This document shows, in pieces, positions 8,444 to 16,533 of a DNA stretch of 64,000 nucleotides (position 1 is the stretch's first letter; each line of letters starts with the position of its first letter). A program made the translations under genes and the position numbers. The stretch comes from Lactobacillus sp. ESL0684 (GTDB lineage Bacteria; Bacillota; Bacilli; Lactobacillales; Lactobacillaceae): the NCBI RefSeq assembly GCF_029392675.1, contig NZ_CP113941.1, positions 422,001-486,000 of the forward strand. Reading direction: 5' to 3'. The notes beneath the pieces are model-generated. The model was not told the DNA's origin, made no database searches, and saw only the letters and a list, made by a program, of their open reading frames with translations.

Positions 8444-9184
8444 ATGACAGAAGAAATTTTACGTGTTGACCATTTGAATAAATTTTATGGTGATTGGCAA
8501 GCATTAAAAGATATTAATTTTACGTTGAATGAAGGAGAAGTGTTGACGTTACTTGGGCCATCTGGTTCAGGCAAAAGTACACTTTTGCGCTGTCTGAATG
8601 GACTGGAAGACTTTAGTGATGGCCAGCTTTATTTTAAAGGACAACAGATTCAGCCCACACAGCAAAATTGGCAAGCATTACGCCAAAAGATTGGCATGGT
8701 TTTTCAAAGTTATGATCTATTCCCTAACTTGACTGTTCTTGACAATATTCTATTAGCTCCAGTTAAAGTACAAAAACGTTCTGAAACAGAAGTTAAAAAA
8801 ATGGCAACTCAATTATTAAAGCAAGTTGGTTTATCAGAGTACGCAGCTTCTTATCCGCGAGAATTGTCTGGTGGGCAAAAGCAACGGATCGCGATTGTGC
8901 GAGCTCTAGCAATGCAGCCAGAAATGATGTTGTTTGATGAAGTTACGGCGTCGCTTGACCCAGAAATGGTGCGTGGCGTGCTAGAAATTATGACCAATCT
9001 CGCTAAAAAGCAGCACATGACCATGATTATTGTGACGCATGAAATGAACTTTGCTGCTCAAATAGCTGATCAGGTGTTATTTTTAGAGTCTGGTCAAATT
9101 GTAGAAAGTACTTCCGGCAAACAATTTTTCACTAAACCGCAAACTAAGCGTGCACAGGACTTTTTGACTAGTATGGATTTTTAA
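8444..9184 (+). CDS. Polar amino acid ABC transporter ATP-binding protein
   Basis: A 246-residue cytoplasmic ATPase. Walker A is GPSGSGKST (near residues 38-46), the Q-loop lies in GMVFQSYDLFPNLT, the ABC signature is LSGGQKQR, Walker B is MMLFDEVTASLDP, and the switch His is in IIVTHEM. Note DEVTASLDP where most members of this GlnQ/HisP group have DEPTSALDP: the Pro is replaced by Val while the catalytic Glu is kept. Length is normal. It is the third gene of the operon, 7 nt before the binding-protein gene. Confidence 0.93.
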   Translation: MTEEILRVDHLNKFYGDWQALKDINFTLNEGEVLTLLGPSGSGKSTLLRCLNGLEDFSDGQLYFKGQQIQPTQQNWQALRQKIGMVFQSYDLFPNLTVLDNILLAPVKVQKRSETEVKKMATQLLKQVGLSEYAASYPRELSGGQKQRIAIVRALAMQPEMMLFDEVTASLDPEMVRGVLEIMTNLAKKQHMTMIIVTHEMNFAAQIADQVLFLESGQIVESTSGKQFFTKPQTKRAQDFLTSMDF

Positions 9185-9194
9185 AGGAGAAATG

Positions 9195-10040
9195 ATGAAG
9201 ACACATAAGACTAGAAATATTGTGATTGGTGTTTTGGTAGTAGTTGTGATTGCAATTGCTGCCTTTTTCGGAATTAAGTCATCTAGTAGCAATAATTCTG
9301 CTGCTAATGATAGCAGTGTGAGTGCAATTAAAAAACGCGGAACATTAAAAGTAGCTGTCTTTGGCGATTTGCCGCCCTATGGTTGGGTTAATGATCATGG
9401 CAAACGGGTTGGCTATGATGTTCGTTTAGCTCGCCAATTAGCTAAAGATATGGGGGTGAAAGTTAAATTTGTTCAAGTCAACGCTAATAACCGAGTAGAT
9501 ACGCTGAATGCTAATAAGGCAGATCTAGTCTTGGCTAACTTTACAGTTACACCTGAACGTAAAGAAGTTGTGGATTTTGCTAAGCCTTATATGAAAGTAT
9601 CAGTCGGGGTTATTTCACCTAAGAAAAATCCAGTGACTAAGGCTAGCCAATTAAAAGGTAAGAACTTAATTGTAACCAAAGGTACAACTGCTGAAAATTA
9701 CTTTACTAAACAAAAAGGCGTTGACTTGCTGAAGTTTGATTCTAAGACACAACAGTTTAATGCAATCAAGAATAAACGTGCAGCTGCTTTGGCTGACGAC
9801 AATTCTTATTTATATGCTTGGGTAAAGCATAATCCAAATTATACAGTTGGCATTAAGAATATTGGGCCACAGCAATTTATTTCACCAGCGGTTAAAAAGG
9901 GTAATAAGTCGTTGTTAAATTGGGTAAATAAGGATCTAGCTAAGTTAAACAAGCGGCAATTCTTTATTAATGACTATAATCAAGAATTAAAACCATACTT
10001 TGGTAAAGAAATAAAGCCTAGTGATATTGTCCTAGACTAA
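9195..10040 (+). CDS. Amino acid ABC transporter substrate-binding protein, CjaA-like (probable cysteine/cystine)
   Basis: A periplasmic-binding-fold protein (SBP family 3) of 281 residues from ATG 9195. An in-frame ATG at 9192 is only 2 nt from the GGAG, so 9195 is preferred. A basic N-terminus is followed by one hydrophobic segment (about residues 8-27) and a Ser/Asn-rich linker. There is no Cys, hence no lipobox, so it is probably held by an uncleaved signal anchor. The core resembles what I recall of Campylobacter CjaA, a cysteine receptor: GDLPPYGWV, VNANNRV, LANFTVTPER, PYMKVSVGV, KGTTAENYFT, AWVKHNPNY and PAVKKGNKSL. Cysteine or cystine is inferred from this resemblance. Confidence 0.85.
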   Translation: MKTHKTRNIVIGVLVVVVIAIAAFFGIKSSSSNNSAANDSSVSAIKKRGTLKVAVFGDLPPYGWVNDHGKRVGYDVRLARQLAKDMGVKVKFVQVNANNRVDTLNANKADLVLANFTVTPERKEVVDFAKPYMKVSVGVISPKKNPVTKASQLKGKNLIVTKGTTAENYFTKQKGVDLLKFDSKTQQFNAIKNKRAAALADDNSYLYAWVKHNPNYTVGIKNIGPQQFISPAVKKGNKSLLNWVNKDLAKLNKRQFFINDYNQELKPYFGKEIKPSDIVLD

Positions 10041-10088
10041 TGAAAAATATAATAAATCTTGAAATTTGCTTCTAAAAATGTTAAGGTA

Positions 10089-10132
10089 GTTAACGTTAAT
10101 CGATTAATCTATGACTTGAGATAGAGTCATGG
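10089..10132 (+). promoter_or_regulatory. Palindrome and hairpin in the rpmE2 5' region
   Basis: GTTAAC (10089-10094) adjoins a perfect 12-bp palindrome TTAATCGATTAA (10096-10107). A hairpin follows: CTATGACT (10109-10116) with AGTCATGG (10125-10132), including G-U pairs, just before the AAAGGAG ribosome binding site. A weak promoter, TTGAAA (10059-10064) with TG-T-TAAGGT at 10079-10087, lies upstream. The hairpin could be an L31 autoregulatory leader; the palindrome could be an operator. Both are inferences. Confidence 0.4.
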
Positions 10133-10148
10133 CAAAGGAGTAATAAAC

Positions 10149-10409
10149 ATGAAACAAGGCATTCATCCAGATTATCAAGAAGTTGTCTTCATGGACTCAG
10201 CCACAGGTGCTAAGTTCCTTGCAGGTTCAACTTTAAAACCAGATGAAACAGTTGATTACGAAGGTAAGACTTACCCATTAGTTCGGGTTGAAATTACTTC
10301 TGATTCACATCCATTCTACACAGGCAAGCAGAAGTTTGCTCAAGCAGATGGTCGAATTGAGAAGTTCAACAAGAAATACGGCAAGGACTTCAATACAAGC
10401 AGCAAGTAA
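10149..10409 (+). CDS. rpmE2: 50S ribosomal protein L31 type B (zinc-independent form)
   Basis: An 86-residue protein beginning [16 protein letters not shown], typical of L31 type B. It has no Cys at all, so it lacks the CxxC zinc site of type A. It sits on the large subunit at the bridge to the 30S head. In many Firmicutes the Cys-free form is induced by Zur under zinc limitation; here no Zur-box-like sequence was recognised. It is monocistronic, with a terminator 17 nt after the stop. Confidence 0.95.
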   Translation: MKQGIHPDYQEVVFMDSATGAKFLAGSTLKPDETVDYEGKTYPLVRVEITSDSHPFYTGKQKFAQADGRIEKFNKKYGKDFNTSSK

Positions 10410-10426
10410 TACCTTTGATCTGGTGC

Positions 10427-10454
10427 AAGCAGTCCCATTGGGACTGCTTTTTTA
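10427..10454 (+). terminator. Terminator of rpmE2
   Basis: AAGCAGTCCC (10427-10436) pairs with GGGACTGCTT (10440-10449) around a 3-nt loop, followed by T residues. Confidence 0.9.
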
Positions 10455-10467
10455 TGTGAAACTTAAT

Positions 10468-10476
10468 TGTTATACT
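10468..10476 (+). promoter_or_regulatory. Extended -10 promoter of murF-cshA
   Basis: TGTTATACT: an extended -10 with TATACT at 10471-10476. It comes right after the rpmE2 terminator and 60 nt before murF. The -35 position falls in the T-rich terminator tail and has no clear consensus. Confidence 0.55.
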
Positions 10477-10536
10477 AAGTCAAGAATAAGTGTAATGATT
10501 GCTATGTGAAATTTCTTTTTACAGGAGAAAACTCAA

Positions 10537-11904
10537 ATGAAAATGCAACTGGCAGAAATTGCCAAGGCAATAAATGCAACTTGTGAAGGCGACGAACAAA
10601 TTATTGTTACTTCTGTTGCTTTTGACTCAAGAAAAATTGCAGCTGGTGGTTTATTTGTTCCACTTGAAGGACAAAGAGACGGTCATGACTTCATTAATAG
10701 CGCGATTAATAATGGGGCAGTTGCTACTTTATGGCAAAAAGGTCATCCCAATAAACCTGATAAAATAGCAGTTATTGAGGTTGACGATCCGTTATTGAGT
10801 ATGCAAAAGTTAGCGCAATATTATCTAGAAAAGGTTAATCCAACCGTTATTGGTATTACAGGATCAAATGGTAAGACAACCACCAAAGATATGACGGCTG
10901 CGGTTTTAGCTAAAAGATTTAACGTCCATAAAACTGAGGGTAATTTCAATAATGAGATTGGTGTACCAATGACCATTTTAGAAATGAAGCCTAATACTGA
11001 AATTTTAGTCTTGGAAATGGGTATGGATCACGCTGGTCAACTACATCACTTAAGCGAATTAACGCATCCCGATGTGACAGTTATTACTATGATTGGTGAA
11101 GCGCACATTGAATTTTTAGGTTCTAGGGCAAAAATTGCAGACGCTAAAATGGAGATTACTGATTTCTTGCGTGAAGATGGCGTACTCATCTATAATGGGG
11201 ATGAACCATTGTTGCGCCAGCGCAGTGAGCATGTTGGGCAAGAACAAGTAACTTTTGGTTTTAATAAGGATGATACGGTTTTTGCAACTAGTTTTAGAAC
11301 TTATAAGCACCATGCTAGCTTTAACGTAAATGATTCTGAGCATCAATTCACCATTCCAATGATTGGTAAGCACAATGTGGCGAATGCTGTTGCAGCGCTT
11401 TGTGTTGGTCGTCATTTTGGTGAAAGTGATGAAGAGATTGCAACGGCGTTAGCTAGTTTTACTCCTACTGCTAATCGGATGGAGTGGGAAAAAGGCGACG
11501 TAGGCGAAGACATTATGAGTGATGTCTATAACTCCAATCCAACTGCTGTTCGAGCTGTATTGACTAGTTTTGGTCAAATTCAAGTACCAGTTGGTAGCCG
11601 GCGAATTGCTGTTTTAGGTGATATGCTTGAATTAGGAGAAAACTCAGCTGCTTTGCATGCTGACCTGGCCGATAGTCTTGACCCCAGAGTGATTAACGAA
11701 GTATATTTATTTGGCACGCAAATGGGTTATCTTGCAACTGCGCTAAAAGATAAGTACGCGCCAGAATATTTACATTATTATAAAGAGGATCAAATGCAAC
11801 ACATGGTTGCTGATCTAAAAAGCGATATTAAGCCGCATGACATTGTCGTTTTAAAGGGGTCGCATGGAATGCACCTTGAAAAAGTATTAGAGCGGCTTAG
11901 ATAA
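10537..11904 (+). CDS. murF: UDP-N-acetylmuramoyl-tripeptide--D-alanyl-D-alanine ligase
   Basis: A 455-residue Mur ligase that adds D-Ala-D-Ala to UDP-MurNAc-tripeptide, the last cytoplasmic step of peptidoglycan precursor synthesis. The ATP loop GITGSNGKTTTKD is near residues 106-118. The Mur ligase central motif EMGMDHAGQ and the C-terminal SDVYNSNPTA and DMLELG motifs are intact. Length is normal. The start is ATG at 10537 behind ACAGGAGAA. It is 10 nt from the helicase gene and probably cotranscribed with it. D-alanine supply comes partly from alr, 2 kb downstream. Confidence 0.95.
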   Translation: MKMQLAEIAKAINATCEGDEQIIVTSVAFDSRKIAAGGLFVPLEGQRDGHDFINSAINNGAVATLWQKGHPNKPDKIAVIEVDDPLLSMQKLAQYYLEKVNPTVIGITGSNGKTTTKDMTAAVLAKRFNVHKTEGNFNNEIGVPMTILEMKPNTEILVLEMGMDHAGQLHHLSELTHPDVTVITMIGEAHIEFLGSRAKIADAKMEITDFLREDGVLIYNGDEPLLRQRSEHVGQEQVTFGFNKDDTVFATSFRTYKHHASFNVNDSEHQFTIPMIGKHNVANAVAALCVGRHFGESDEEIATALASFTPTANRMEWEKGDVGEDIMSDVYNSNPTAVRAVLTSFGQIQVPVGSRRIAVLGDMLELGENSAALHADLADSLDPRVINEVYLFGTQMGYLATALKDKYAPEYLHYYKEDQMQHMVADLKSDIKPHDIVVLKGSHGMHLEKVLERLR

Positions 11905-11914
11905 GGAGAATTTA

Positions 11915-13432
11915 GTGAAATTTTCGGAATTAGGATTAAATGATGAATTGCTGAAGGCAATTAAACGTTCGGGCTTTGAGGAAGCAACACCAATTCAGGA
12001 GCAGACTATTCCACTTGCATTAGCAGGTAAGGATGTAATTGGTCAAGCTCAAACTGGTACTGGTAAAACTGCTGCTTTTGCTTTACCGATTTTACAAAAC
12101 CTGGAAAAACAACATAAGACAATTCAGGCTTTGATAATCGAACCGACGCGTGAATTAGCAATTCAAACACAAGAAGAACTTTTCCGTTTAGGCCGTGATG
12201 AAAATGCACGTGTGCAAGTTGTTTATGGTGGGGCAGATATCGGTCGCCAAATTCGTTCACTCAAGAGCCATGTACCAGCAATCTTGGTGGGCACACCAGG
12301 GCGGTTGCTTGATCATTTAAAGCGCAAGACTATTAGTCTTGAAGATGTTAGCACGATTGTGCTTGACGAAGCTGATGAAATGCTTGATATGGGCTTTATC
12401 CAAGATATTGAAAGCATTCTTGGTTATGTCAAGAATCGTAAGCAAACCTTACTATTCAGTGCTACTATGCCTAAGCCGATTTTGCGAATTAGTGAAAAGT
12501 TTATGACGGATCCAGAAATCGTTAGAATCAAGGCTAAGGAATTAACTGCTGATTTGATTGATCAATATTTTGTCCGGTCAAAAGACTCTGAAAAATTTGA
12601 TATTATGTGTCGCCTGTTCGATGTCGAAAGTCCAGATTTAGCGGTTGTCTTTGTAAGGACTAAGCGTCGCGTTGATGAAGTGACTCGCGGATTGCAGGCA
12701 CGCGGTTATAATGCTGCCGGTATTCATGGTGATTTGACTCAAGCACGGAGAATGAGTGTTTTAAAGAAATTCCGAGCTGGTAAATTAGATATTTTAGTGG
12801 CAACTGATGTTGCGGCACGTGGACTAGATATTTCTGGTGTAACGCACGTTTACAATTACGATATTCCACAAGATCCTGATTCTTATGTTCACCGTATTGG
12901 TCGTACTGGTCGTGCAGGACAAAATGGTAACTCAATTACTTTTGTTACACCAAATGAAATTGGTTATATGAAGACAATCGAGCAGTTAACCAAGAAAAAG
13001 ATGACACCGTTAATGCCACCAACTGATGACCAGGCTTTACAGGGTCAATTAAAGGTGGCTAAGTCTAAAGTAACAGATTTGATGAAGGATGATTTATCAA
13101 AGTATACTAAGGATGCTAGTGAGTTATTAGATAATTATTCTGCTGTTGATTTGGTTTCAGCATTTTTGAAGAATTTATCAAAAGATTCATCTGATGTTGA
13201 AGTTAAAATTAGTTCAGAAAAACCTTTGCCTTATCGTGGTGGCAGAGGTAGCCATCGTGGTGGTAACGGCGGTCACGGACGCGGTGGACGTTCACGCGGC
13301 GGTCATGGCAATTACCGTGGAAGTGGTGATCGGAATCGGAGTCGTGGTAATTATCGCGGCGGTGATCGCAATCGTCATAGTGGTGGCCATCACGGTGGTC
13401 ACAACTTTGTGATTAAAAATAAAAAAGATTAA
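11915..13432 (+). CDS. cshA: DEAD-box RNA helicase with RGG/His-rich tail
   Basis: A 505-residue ATP-dependent RNA helicase of the CshA type, implicated in RNA turnover and cold growth. The Q motif (TPIQEQT) and motif I (AQTGTGKT) are near the N-terminus. Motif II reads LDEADEMLDMGF, motif III SATMP, and motif VI HRIGRTGRAG. A GUCT-free C-terminal extension begins with a helical linker and ends, from about residue 440, in a Gly/Arg/His-rich low-complexity tail with repeated RGG-type triplets, probably for RNA binding. The start is GTG at 11915 behind AAGGAGAA. The murF-cshA linkage is common in lactobacilli. Confidence 0.95.
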   Translation: MKFSELGLNDELLKAIKRSGFEEATPIQEQTIPLALAGKDVIGQAQTGTGKTAAFALPILQNLEKQHKTIQALIIEPTRELAIQTQEELFRLGRDENARVQVVYGGADIGRQIRSLKSHVPAILVGTPGRLLDHLKRKTISLEDVSTIVLDEADEMLDMGFIQDIESILGYVKNRKQTLLFSATMPKPILRISEKFMTDPEIVRIKAKELTADLIDQYFVRSKDSEKFDIMCRLFDVESPDLAVVFVRTKRRVDEVTRGLQARGYNAAGIHGDLTQARRMSVLKKFRAGKLDILVATDVAARGLDISGVTHVYNYDIPQDPDSYVHRIGRTGRAGQNGNSITFVTPNEIGYMKTIEQLTKKKMTPLMPPTDDQALQGQLKVAKSKVTDLMKDDLSKYTKDASELLDNYSAVDLVSAFLKNLSKDSSDVEVKISSEKPLPYRGGRGSHRGGNGGHGRGGRSRGGHGNYRGSGDRNRSRGNYRGGDRNRHSGGHHGGHNFVIKNKKD

Positions 13433-13441
13433 TAAATTTAC

Positions 13442-13477
13442 AAAAAGAGTTGTCTTTACTATACAACTCTTTTTTTA
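13442..13477 (+). terminator. Terminator of murF-cshA
   Basis: AAAAAGAGTTGT (13442-13453) pairs with ACAACTCTTTTT (13463-13474), then further T residues. Confidence 0.9.
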
Positions 13478-13506
13478 TATGATAATTTGTTCATTGAGGT
13501 AATATA

Positions 13507-13860
13507 ATGATTTATGGCGTTGGAATAGATGTAATTGAGGTAGCACGTGTAGCAAAAATTGTTGCTAAAGGCGACAATTTTGCCCAAAAAGTATTGACTG
13601 CTGATGAATTTACGCAGTATCAAAGGCTACATGGCAAAAGAAAGGTTGAATATTTAGGTGGACGATTTTCAATCAAAGAGTCTTTTTCTAAGGCATTAGG
13701 AACGGGATTGGGAAAGCATGTTGGCTTGCAGGATGTAGAAACACTCTGGGATGATTTGGGCCACCCTGTTACTACTTCGAATAAGTTTACTGGGAAAATT
13801 TTTCCGAGTATTAGTCATGATAATCATGAAATTGTTACGTTAGTTGTGTTGGAGAAATAA
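13507..13860 (+). CDS. acpS: Holo-[acyl-carrier-protein] synthase
   Basis: A 117-residue phosphopantetheinyl transferase that converts apo-ACP to its active form using CoA. The N-terminal [10 protein letters not shown] carries the metal-binding Asp, and [14 protein letters not shown] contains the conserved Glu and Lys of the family. Length is normal. The start is ATG at 13507 behind TTGAGG. The stop overlaps the ATG of alr (TAATG), so the two are translationally coupled, as is usual in Firmicutes. Confidence 0.95.
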   Translation: MIYGVGIDVIEVARVAKIVAKGDNFAQKVLTADEFTQYQRLHGKRKVEYLGGRFSIKESFSKALGTGLGKHVGLQDVETLWDDLGHPVTTSNKFTGKIFPSISHDNHEIVTLVVLEK

Positions 13861-14993
13861 TGGTAGTAGGAATTCATCGCCCAGCGCTAGTCCGAGTCGA
13901 CTTAGGGGCAATCAAACAAAATCTTGAACAAGAAATGCGGCATTTGGCACCGGAACAGAAGTTATTTGCGGTAGTTAAAGCAGATGCATATGGTCATGGC
14001 GCTGTTAGGGTAGCTCAAACAGCTGTCAAGGCTGGAGTAAGCGGCTTTTGTGTGGCAATTTTGGATGAAGCTTTAGAATTGCGTCGTGCGGGGATTGTAT
14101 TACCAATTTTAGTTTTGGGAGTAACGTCACCTCAGTACGTCGAATTGGCAGCAGCCAATAGCATTTCGTTAACTGTCCCGGATCTTGATTGGTTAAAGCA
14201 AGCAGCAATTAGGTTGGCCGGGACAGATTTGCAATTAAAAATTCATTTAGCGATTGATTCTGGTATGGGACGTATCGGGTTTAATACGGATGAAGAATTT
14301 GTGGCTGCTAATGACTTTTTACTAAACAATAAATATTTCACTGTTGAAGGAATGTATACTCACTTTGCTTCAGCTGATAGTGCAGATAGTGCTTATTTTG
14401 ATAAGCAGGTGCAATCTTTTACCCATTTTAAAAATCTGCTAAAAGTTAAGCCTAAGTGGATTCATGTTGCTAATACTGCGACTAGTATTTTTGATAAGCA
14501 GGTTAAGAGTGATATTGTCAGATTTGGGATAGGAATGTATGGTTTAAACCCTTCATCTAATCCTACTAGTCCGGATATAGCTAGTGAAATAAAGTTAAAA
14601 CCTGCATTATCATTTGAGAGCGAACTTGTCCAAGTTCACACAGTTCATCAAGGTCAAGGAATTAGTTATGGCTCAACATATGTAGCAGAGACTGATCAAA
14701 TTATTGGGACTGTCCCGATTGGATATGCTGATGGTTTTAATCGTAAGTTTCAAGGATTTAAGATTCAGGTTGGAGACGCTTATTGTCCGATTGTTGGTCG
14801 AGTTTGCATGGATCAGTTAATGGTGCGTTTGCCACATGAAATGCCAGTTGGTAGCCAGGTAATTTTGTTATCAAAAGATCCCGAAGCTCCTAATAGTTTG
14901 AAGCACGCAGCTGATTATTTAGGGACTATTCATTATGAGGTTGCGTGTGCATTGTCGCAGCGTTTGCCAAGAACATATTATCTAGACGACTAA
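13860..14993 (+). CDS. alr: Alanine racemase
   Basis: A 377-residue PLP enzyme interconverting L- and D-alanine, supplying D-Ala for peptidoglycan and teichoic acids. The PLP-binding lysine is K40 in [10 protein letters not shown]. The second catalytic residue, Tyr, lies in GISYGSTY, and VPIGYADGF is the conserved C-terminal motif. Length is normal for the fold-type III enzyme. The ATG at 13860 overlaps the acpS stop by one base. Confidence 0.96.
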   Translation: MVVGIHRPALVRVDLGAIKQNLEQEMRHLAPEQKLFAVVKADAYGHGAVRVAQTAVKAGVSGFCVAILDEALELRRAGIVLPILVLGVTSPQYVELAAANSISLTVPDLDWLKQAAIRLAGTDLQLKIHLAIDSGMGRIGFNTDEEFVAANDFLLNNKYFTVEGMYTHFASADSADSAYFDKQVQSFTHFKNLLKVKPKWIHVANTATSIFDKQVKSDIVRFGIGMYGLNPSSNPTSPDIASEIKLKPALSFESELVQVHTVHQGQGISYGSTYVAETDQIIGTVPIGYADGFNRKFQGFKIQVGDAYCPIVGRVCMDQLMVRLPHEMPVGSQVILLSKDPEAPNSLKHAADYLGTIHYEVACALSQRLPRTYYLDD

Positions 14994-14994
14994 A

Positions 14995-15027
14995 AAAGCG
15001 TTGTTAACATATTGTTAGCAACGCTTT
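14995..15027. terminator. Bidirectional terminator between alr and the CBS-domain gene
   Basis: AAAGCGTTGTTAACA (14995-15009) pairs with TGTTAGCAACGCTTT (15013-15027), a 15-bp stem with one G-U. The T run is stronger on the minus strand (six T) than on the plus strand (three T), so it mainly ends the minus-strand transcript but can serve both convergent genes. Confidence 0.85.
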
Positions 15028-15047
15028 AATCTTGAAATTAAGCTTCA

Positions 15048-15749
15048 TTAATTCTGATCATCGGTTAAATAAATACCGGGGTTTTCATCGCTCATAATTG
15101 TCATGCCGGCTTGTAAATCTTCGATTTCAGCTACAACGTAACCCTTATGTTCGAGGCGTTTGACGATTTCTCTTAAAGTGTCTTCTTTAACACCAGCGGG
15201 TAAAGTAAACAAAATACGGCGAACAGGGTTGCCTTTTTCTGCAGAAGCAGCGTCTAAACTCATGGTTCCTGCAATACTTGAATATTTACTGATAATTTTT
15301 GTCATTTTGACCAAGTTGCCACGGTCATTATTGGTTAAGACCGTAAAAACATAGGATCCAGTTTTAATATTCCATGCATCTGATAGCATGTCTAATAAAC
15401 GCGAGTGGGTTAAGATACCATAGAATTTACCGCTCTCATCTAAAACTGAGATGTAAGGTAAATCCCTGATTGTGAAGAAAACTTTAAAAAATGGTGAATT
15501 GACTTTAATAGTTTTAGTAGCATTTTTGAGTAATTCGGTAACTGGTAAACTCATATCCTTGCCCTGTGATTTATGGCGATAAATATGCATTTTGTAAATG
15601 TTACCACGAAAGATTGTTCCAGTATCATCTAAAATTGGCACACACCGAAAACCGGAATCTTCAAGAATTTTTAGCGCTTCTTCAAGCGTAGCATGTTCAT
15701 TAACTGTTGTTAGGTAATCTTTTTTGATAACCAAGGATTTAATAAGCAC
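15048..15749 (-). CDS. CBS-domain protein with C-terminal ACT-like region (CbpA-like)
   Basis: A 233-residue cytoplasmic protein. Two CBS motifs span about residues 6-60 and 70-130 (RCVPILDDTG and PYISVLDESGKFYGIL are typical), and the C-terminal 90 residues look like an ACT fold. CBS-ACT proteins bind nucleotides, and Listeria CbpA of this layout binds c-di-AMP; that ligand is an inference here. The start is GTG at 15749 with TGGAGG upstream. A minus-strand promoter TTTAAT-17-TATAAT (15811 to 15783) is preceded by TG. It stands alone, divergent from pth. Confidence 0.75.
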   Translation of the reverse strand: MLIKSLVIKKDYLTTVNEHATLEEALKILEDSGFRCVPILDDTGTIFRGNIYKMHIYRHKSQGKDMSLPVTELLKNATKTIKVNSPFFKVFFTIRDLPYISVLDESGKFYGILTHSRLLDMLSDAWNIKTGSYVFTVLTNNDRGNLVKMTKIISKYSSIAGTMSLDAASAEKGNPVRRILFTLPAGVKEDTLREIVKRLEHKGYVVAEIEDLQAGMTIMSDENPGIYLTDDQN

Positions 15750-15782
15750 GAAATTACCTCCATTGAAAAAATAATCTAAGTA

Positions 15783-15811
15783 ATTATAGCATAGAAAGCT
15801 TTGCGATTAAA
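15783..15811 (-). promoter_or_regulatory. Promoter of the CBS-domain gene
   Basis: On the minus strand TTTAAT (15811-15806), 17-bp spacer, TATAAT (15788-15783), with TGC directly before the -10 (extended -10). Confidence 0.65.
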
Positions 15812-15858
15812 CAAATATTAAAATAAAAATATATTAAAGTTGGACTTTATGTCGGAAT

Positions 15859-15874
15859 CTAACTAAATAGTTAG
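15859..15874. promoter_or_regulatory. Palindrome in the divergent CBS-pth intergenic region
   Basis: CTAACTA-AA-TAGTTAG is a 7+7 bp inverted repeat with a 2-bp centre, located between the two divergent promoters. It could be an operator for either gene; no regulator is identified. Confidence 0.3.
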
Positions 15875-15926
15875 TTATGACTAAAAGTTAAAGGATAGCA
15901 ATTTCAAAATCAAATGTCGATAAGTA

Positions 15927-15935
15927 TGCTATCAT
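15927..15935 (+). promoter_or_regulatory. Extended -10 promoter of pth-mfd
   Basis: TGCTATCAT (15927-15935) is an extended -10, 31 nt before the pth start. The 15 bases AAGTATGCTATCATT around it are identical to those of the rbs promoter (4446-4460). The -35 is not clear. Confidence 0.5.
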
Positions 15936-15965
15936 TAATACGATAAAAAATAAGGGGATTTTTTA

Positions 15966-16532
15966 ATGAAAATTATTGCAGGCTTGGGTAATCCAGGGAA
16001 AAAATATGATGGAACAAAGCATAATACCGGTTTTATGGCACTTGATTATTATTTAAATAATAATGCTTTACAATTAGAACGTGAAAAGTTTGAGGGGAAA
16101 TACACTAAACAGAAAATAGCTGGCGAAGATGTTATTTTACTTGAACCACAAACCTACATGAATGATTCTGGACGTTCAGTTGCCCAGGTAGCCCATTTTT
16201 TTAAAGTTGCTCCGCAAGATATTTTAGTTATTCATGATGATATGGACATGGCGCTTGGCAAAATTAGGATTCGGGCTAACGGCAAGTCTGGTGGTCATAA
16301 CGGTATCAAAAGCATTATTAGCGATTTGGGTAGTAGTGATTTTAATCGGCTAAAAATTGGTATTCGTCATCCAGATAACGCTACTAAGGAAAGCGTTATT
16401 TCTTGGGTTTTGTCACCATTTACTAGTCAGCAACAAACTCAAATGACTGCTGCATTCGCTACGAGCAGTGAGATTATTGCTGATTTTATTGCGGGTAAAA
16501 GTAGTCAATTTTTGATGAATAAATATAATTAA
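15966..16532 (+). CDS. pth: Peptidyl-tRNA hydrolase
   Basis: A 188-residue enzyme that releases tRNA from prematurely dropped peptidyl-tRNA. GLGNPGKKY is followed by the catalytic His, H19, in TKHNTGF. QTYMNDSGRSV, DDMDMALGKIRIR and GGHNGIKS are conserved substrate-binding segments. Length is normal. It is separated by 1 nt from mfd, a linkage common in Firmicutes. Confidence 0.96.
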   Translation: MKIIAGLGNPGKKYDGTKHNTGFMALDYYLNNNALQLEREKFEGKYTKQKIAGEDVILLEPQTYMNDSGRSVAQVAHFFKVAPQDILVIHDDMDMALGKIRIRANGKSGGHNGIKSIISDLGSSDFNRLKIGIRHPDNATKESVISWVLSPFTSQQQTQMTAAFATSSEIIADFIAGKSSQFLMNKYN

Positions 16533-16533
16533 T

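Noticed and set aside
8444-9184. Naming the ABC operon glnPHQ (glutamine)
   Set aside because: The ATPase and permeases alone cannot separate glutamine from other polar amino acids, and the binding protein looks closer to cysteine receptors, so no gene symbol was given.
13194-13412. Second protein encoded in another frame within the cshA tail
   Set aside because: The Val/Ile-rich frame is a by-product of the Gly/Arg/His repeat coding and has no ribosome binding site.
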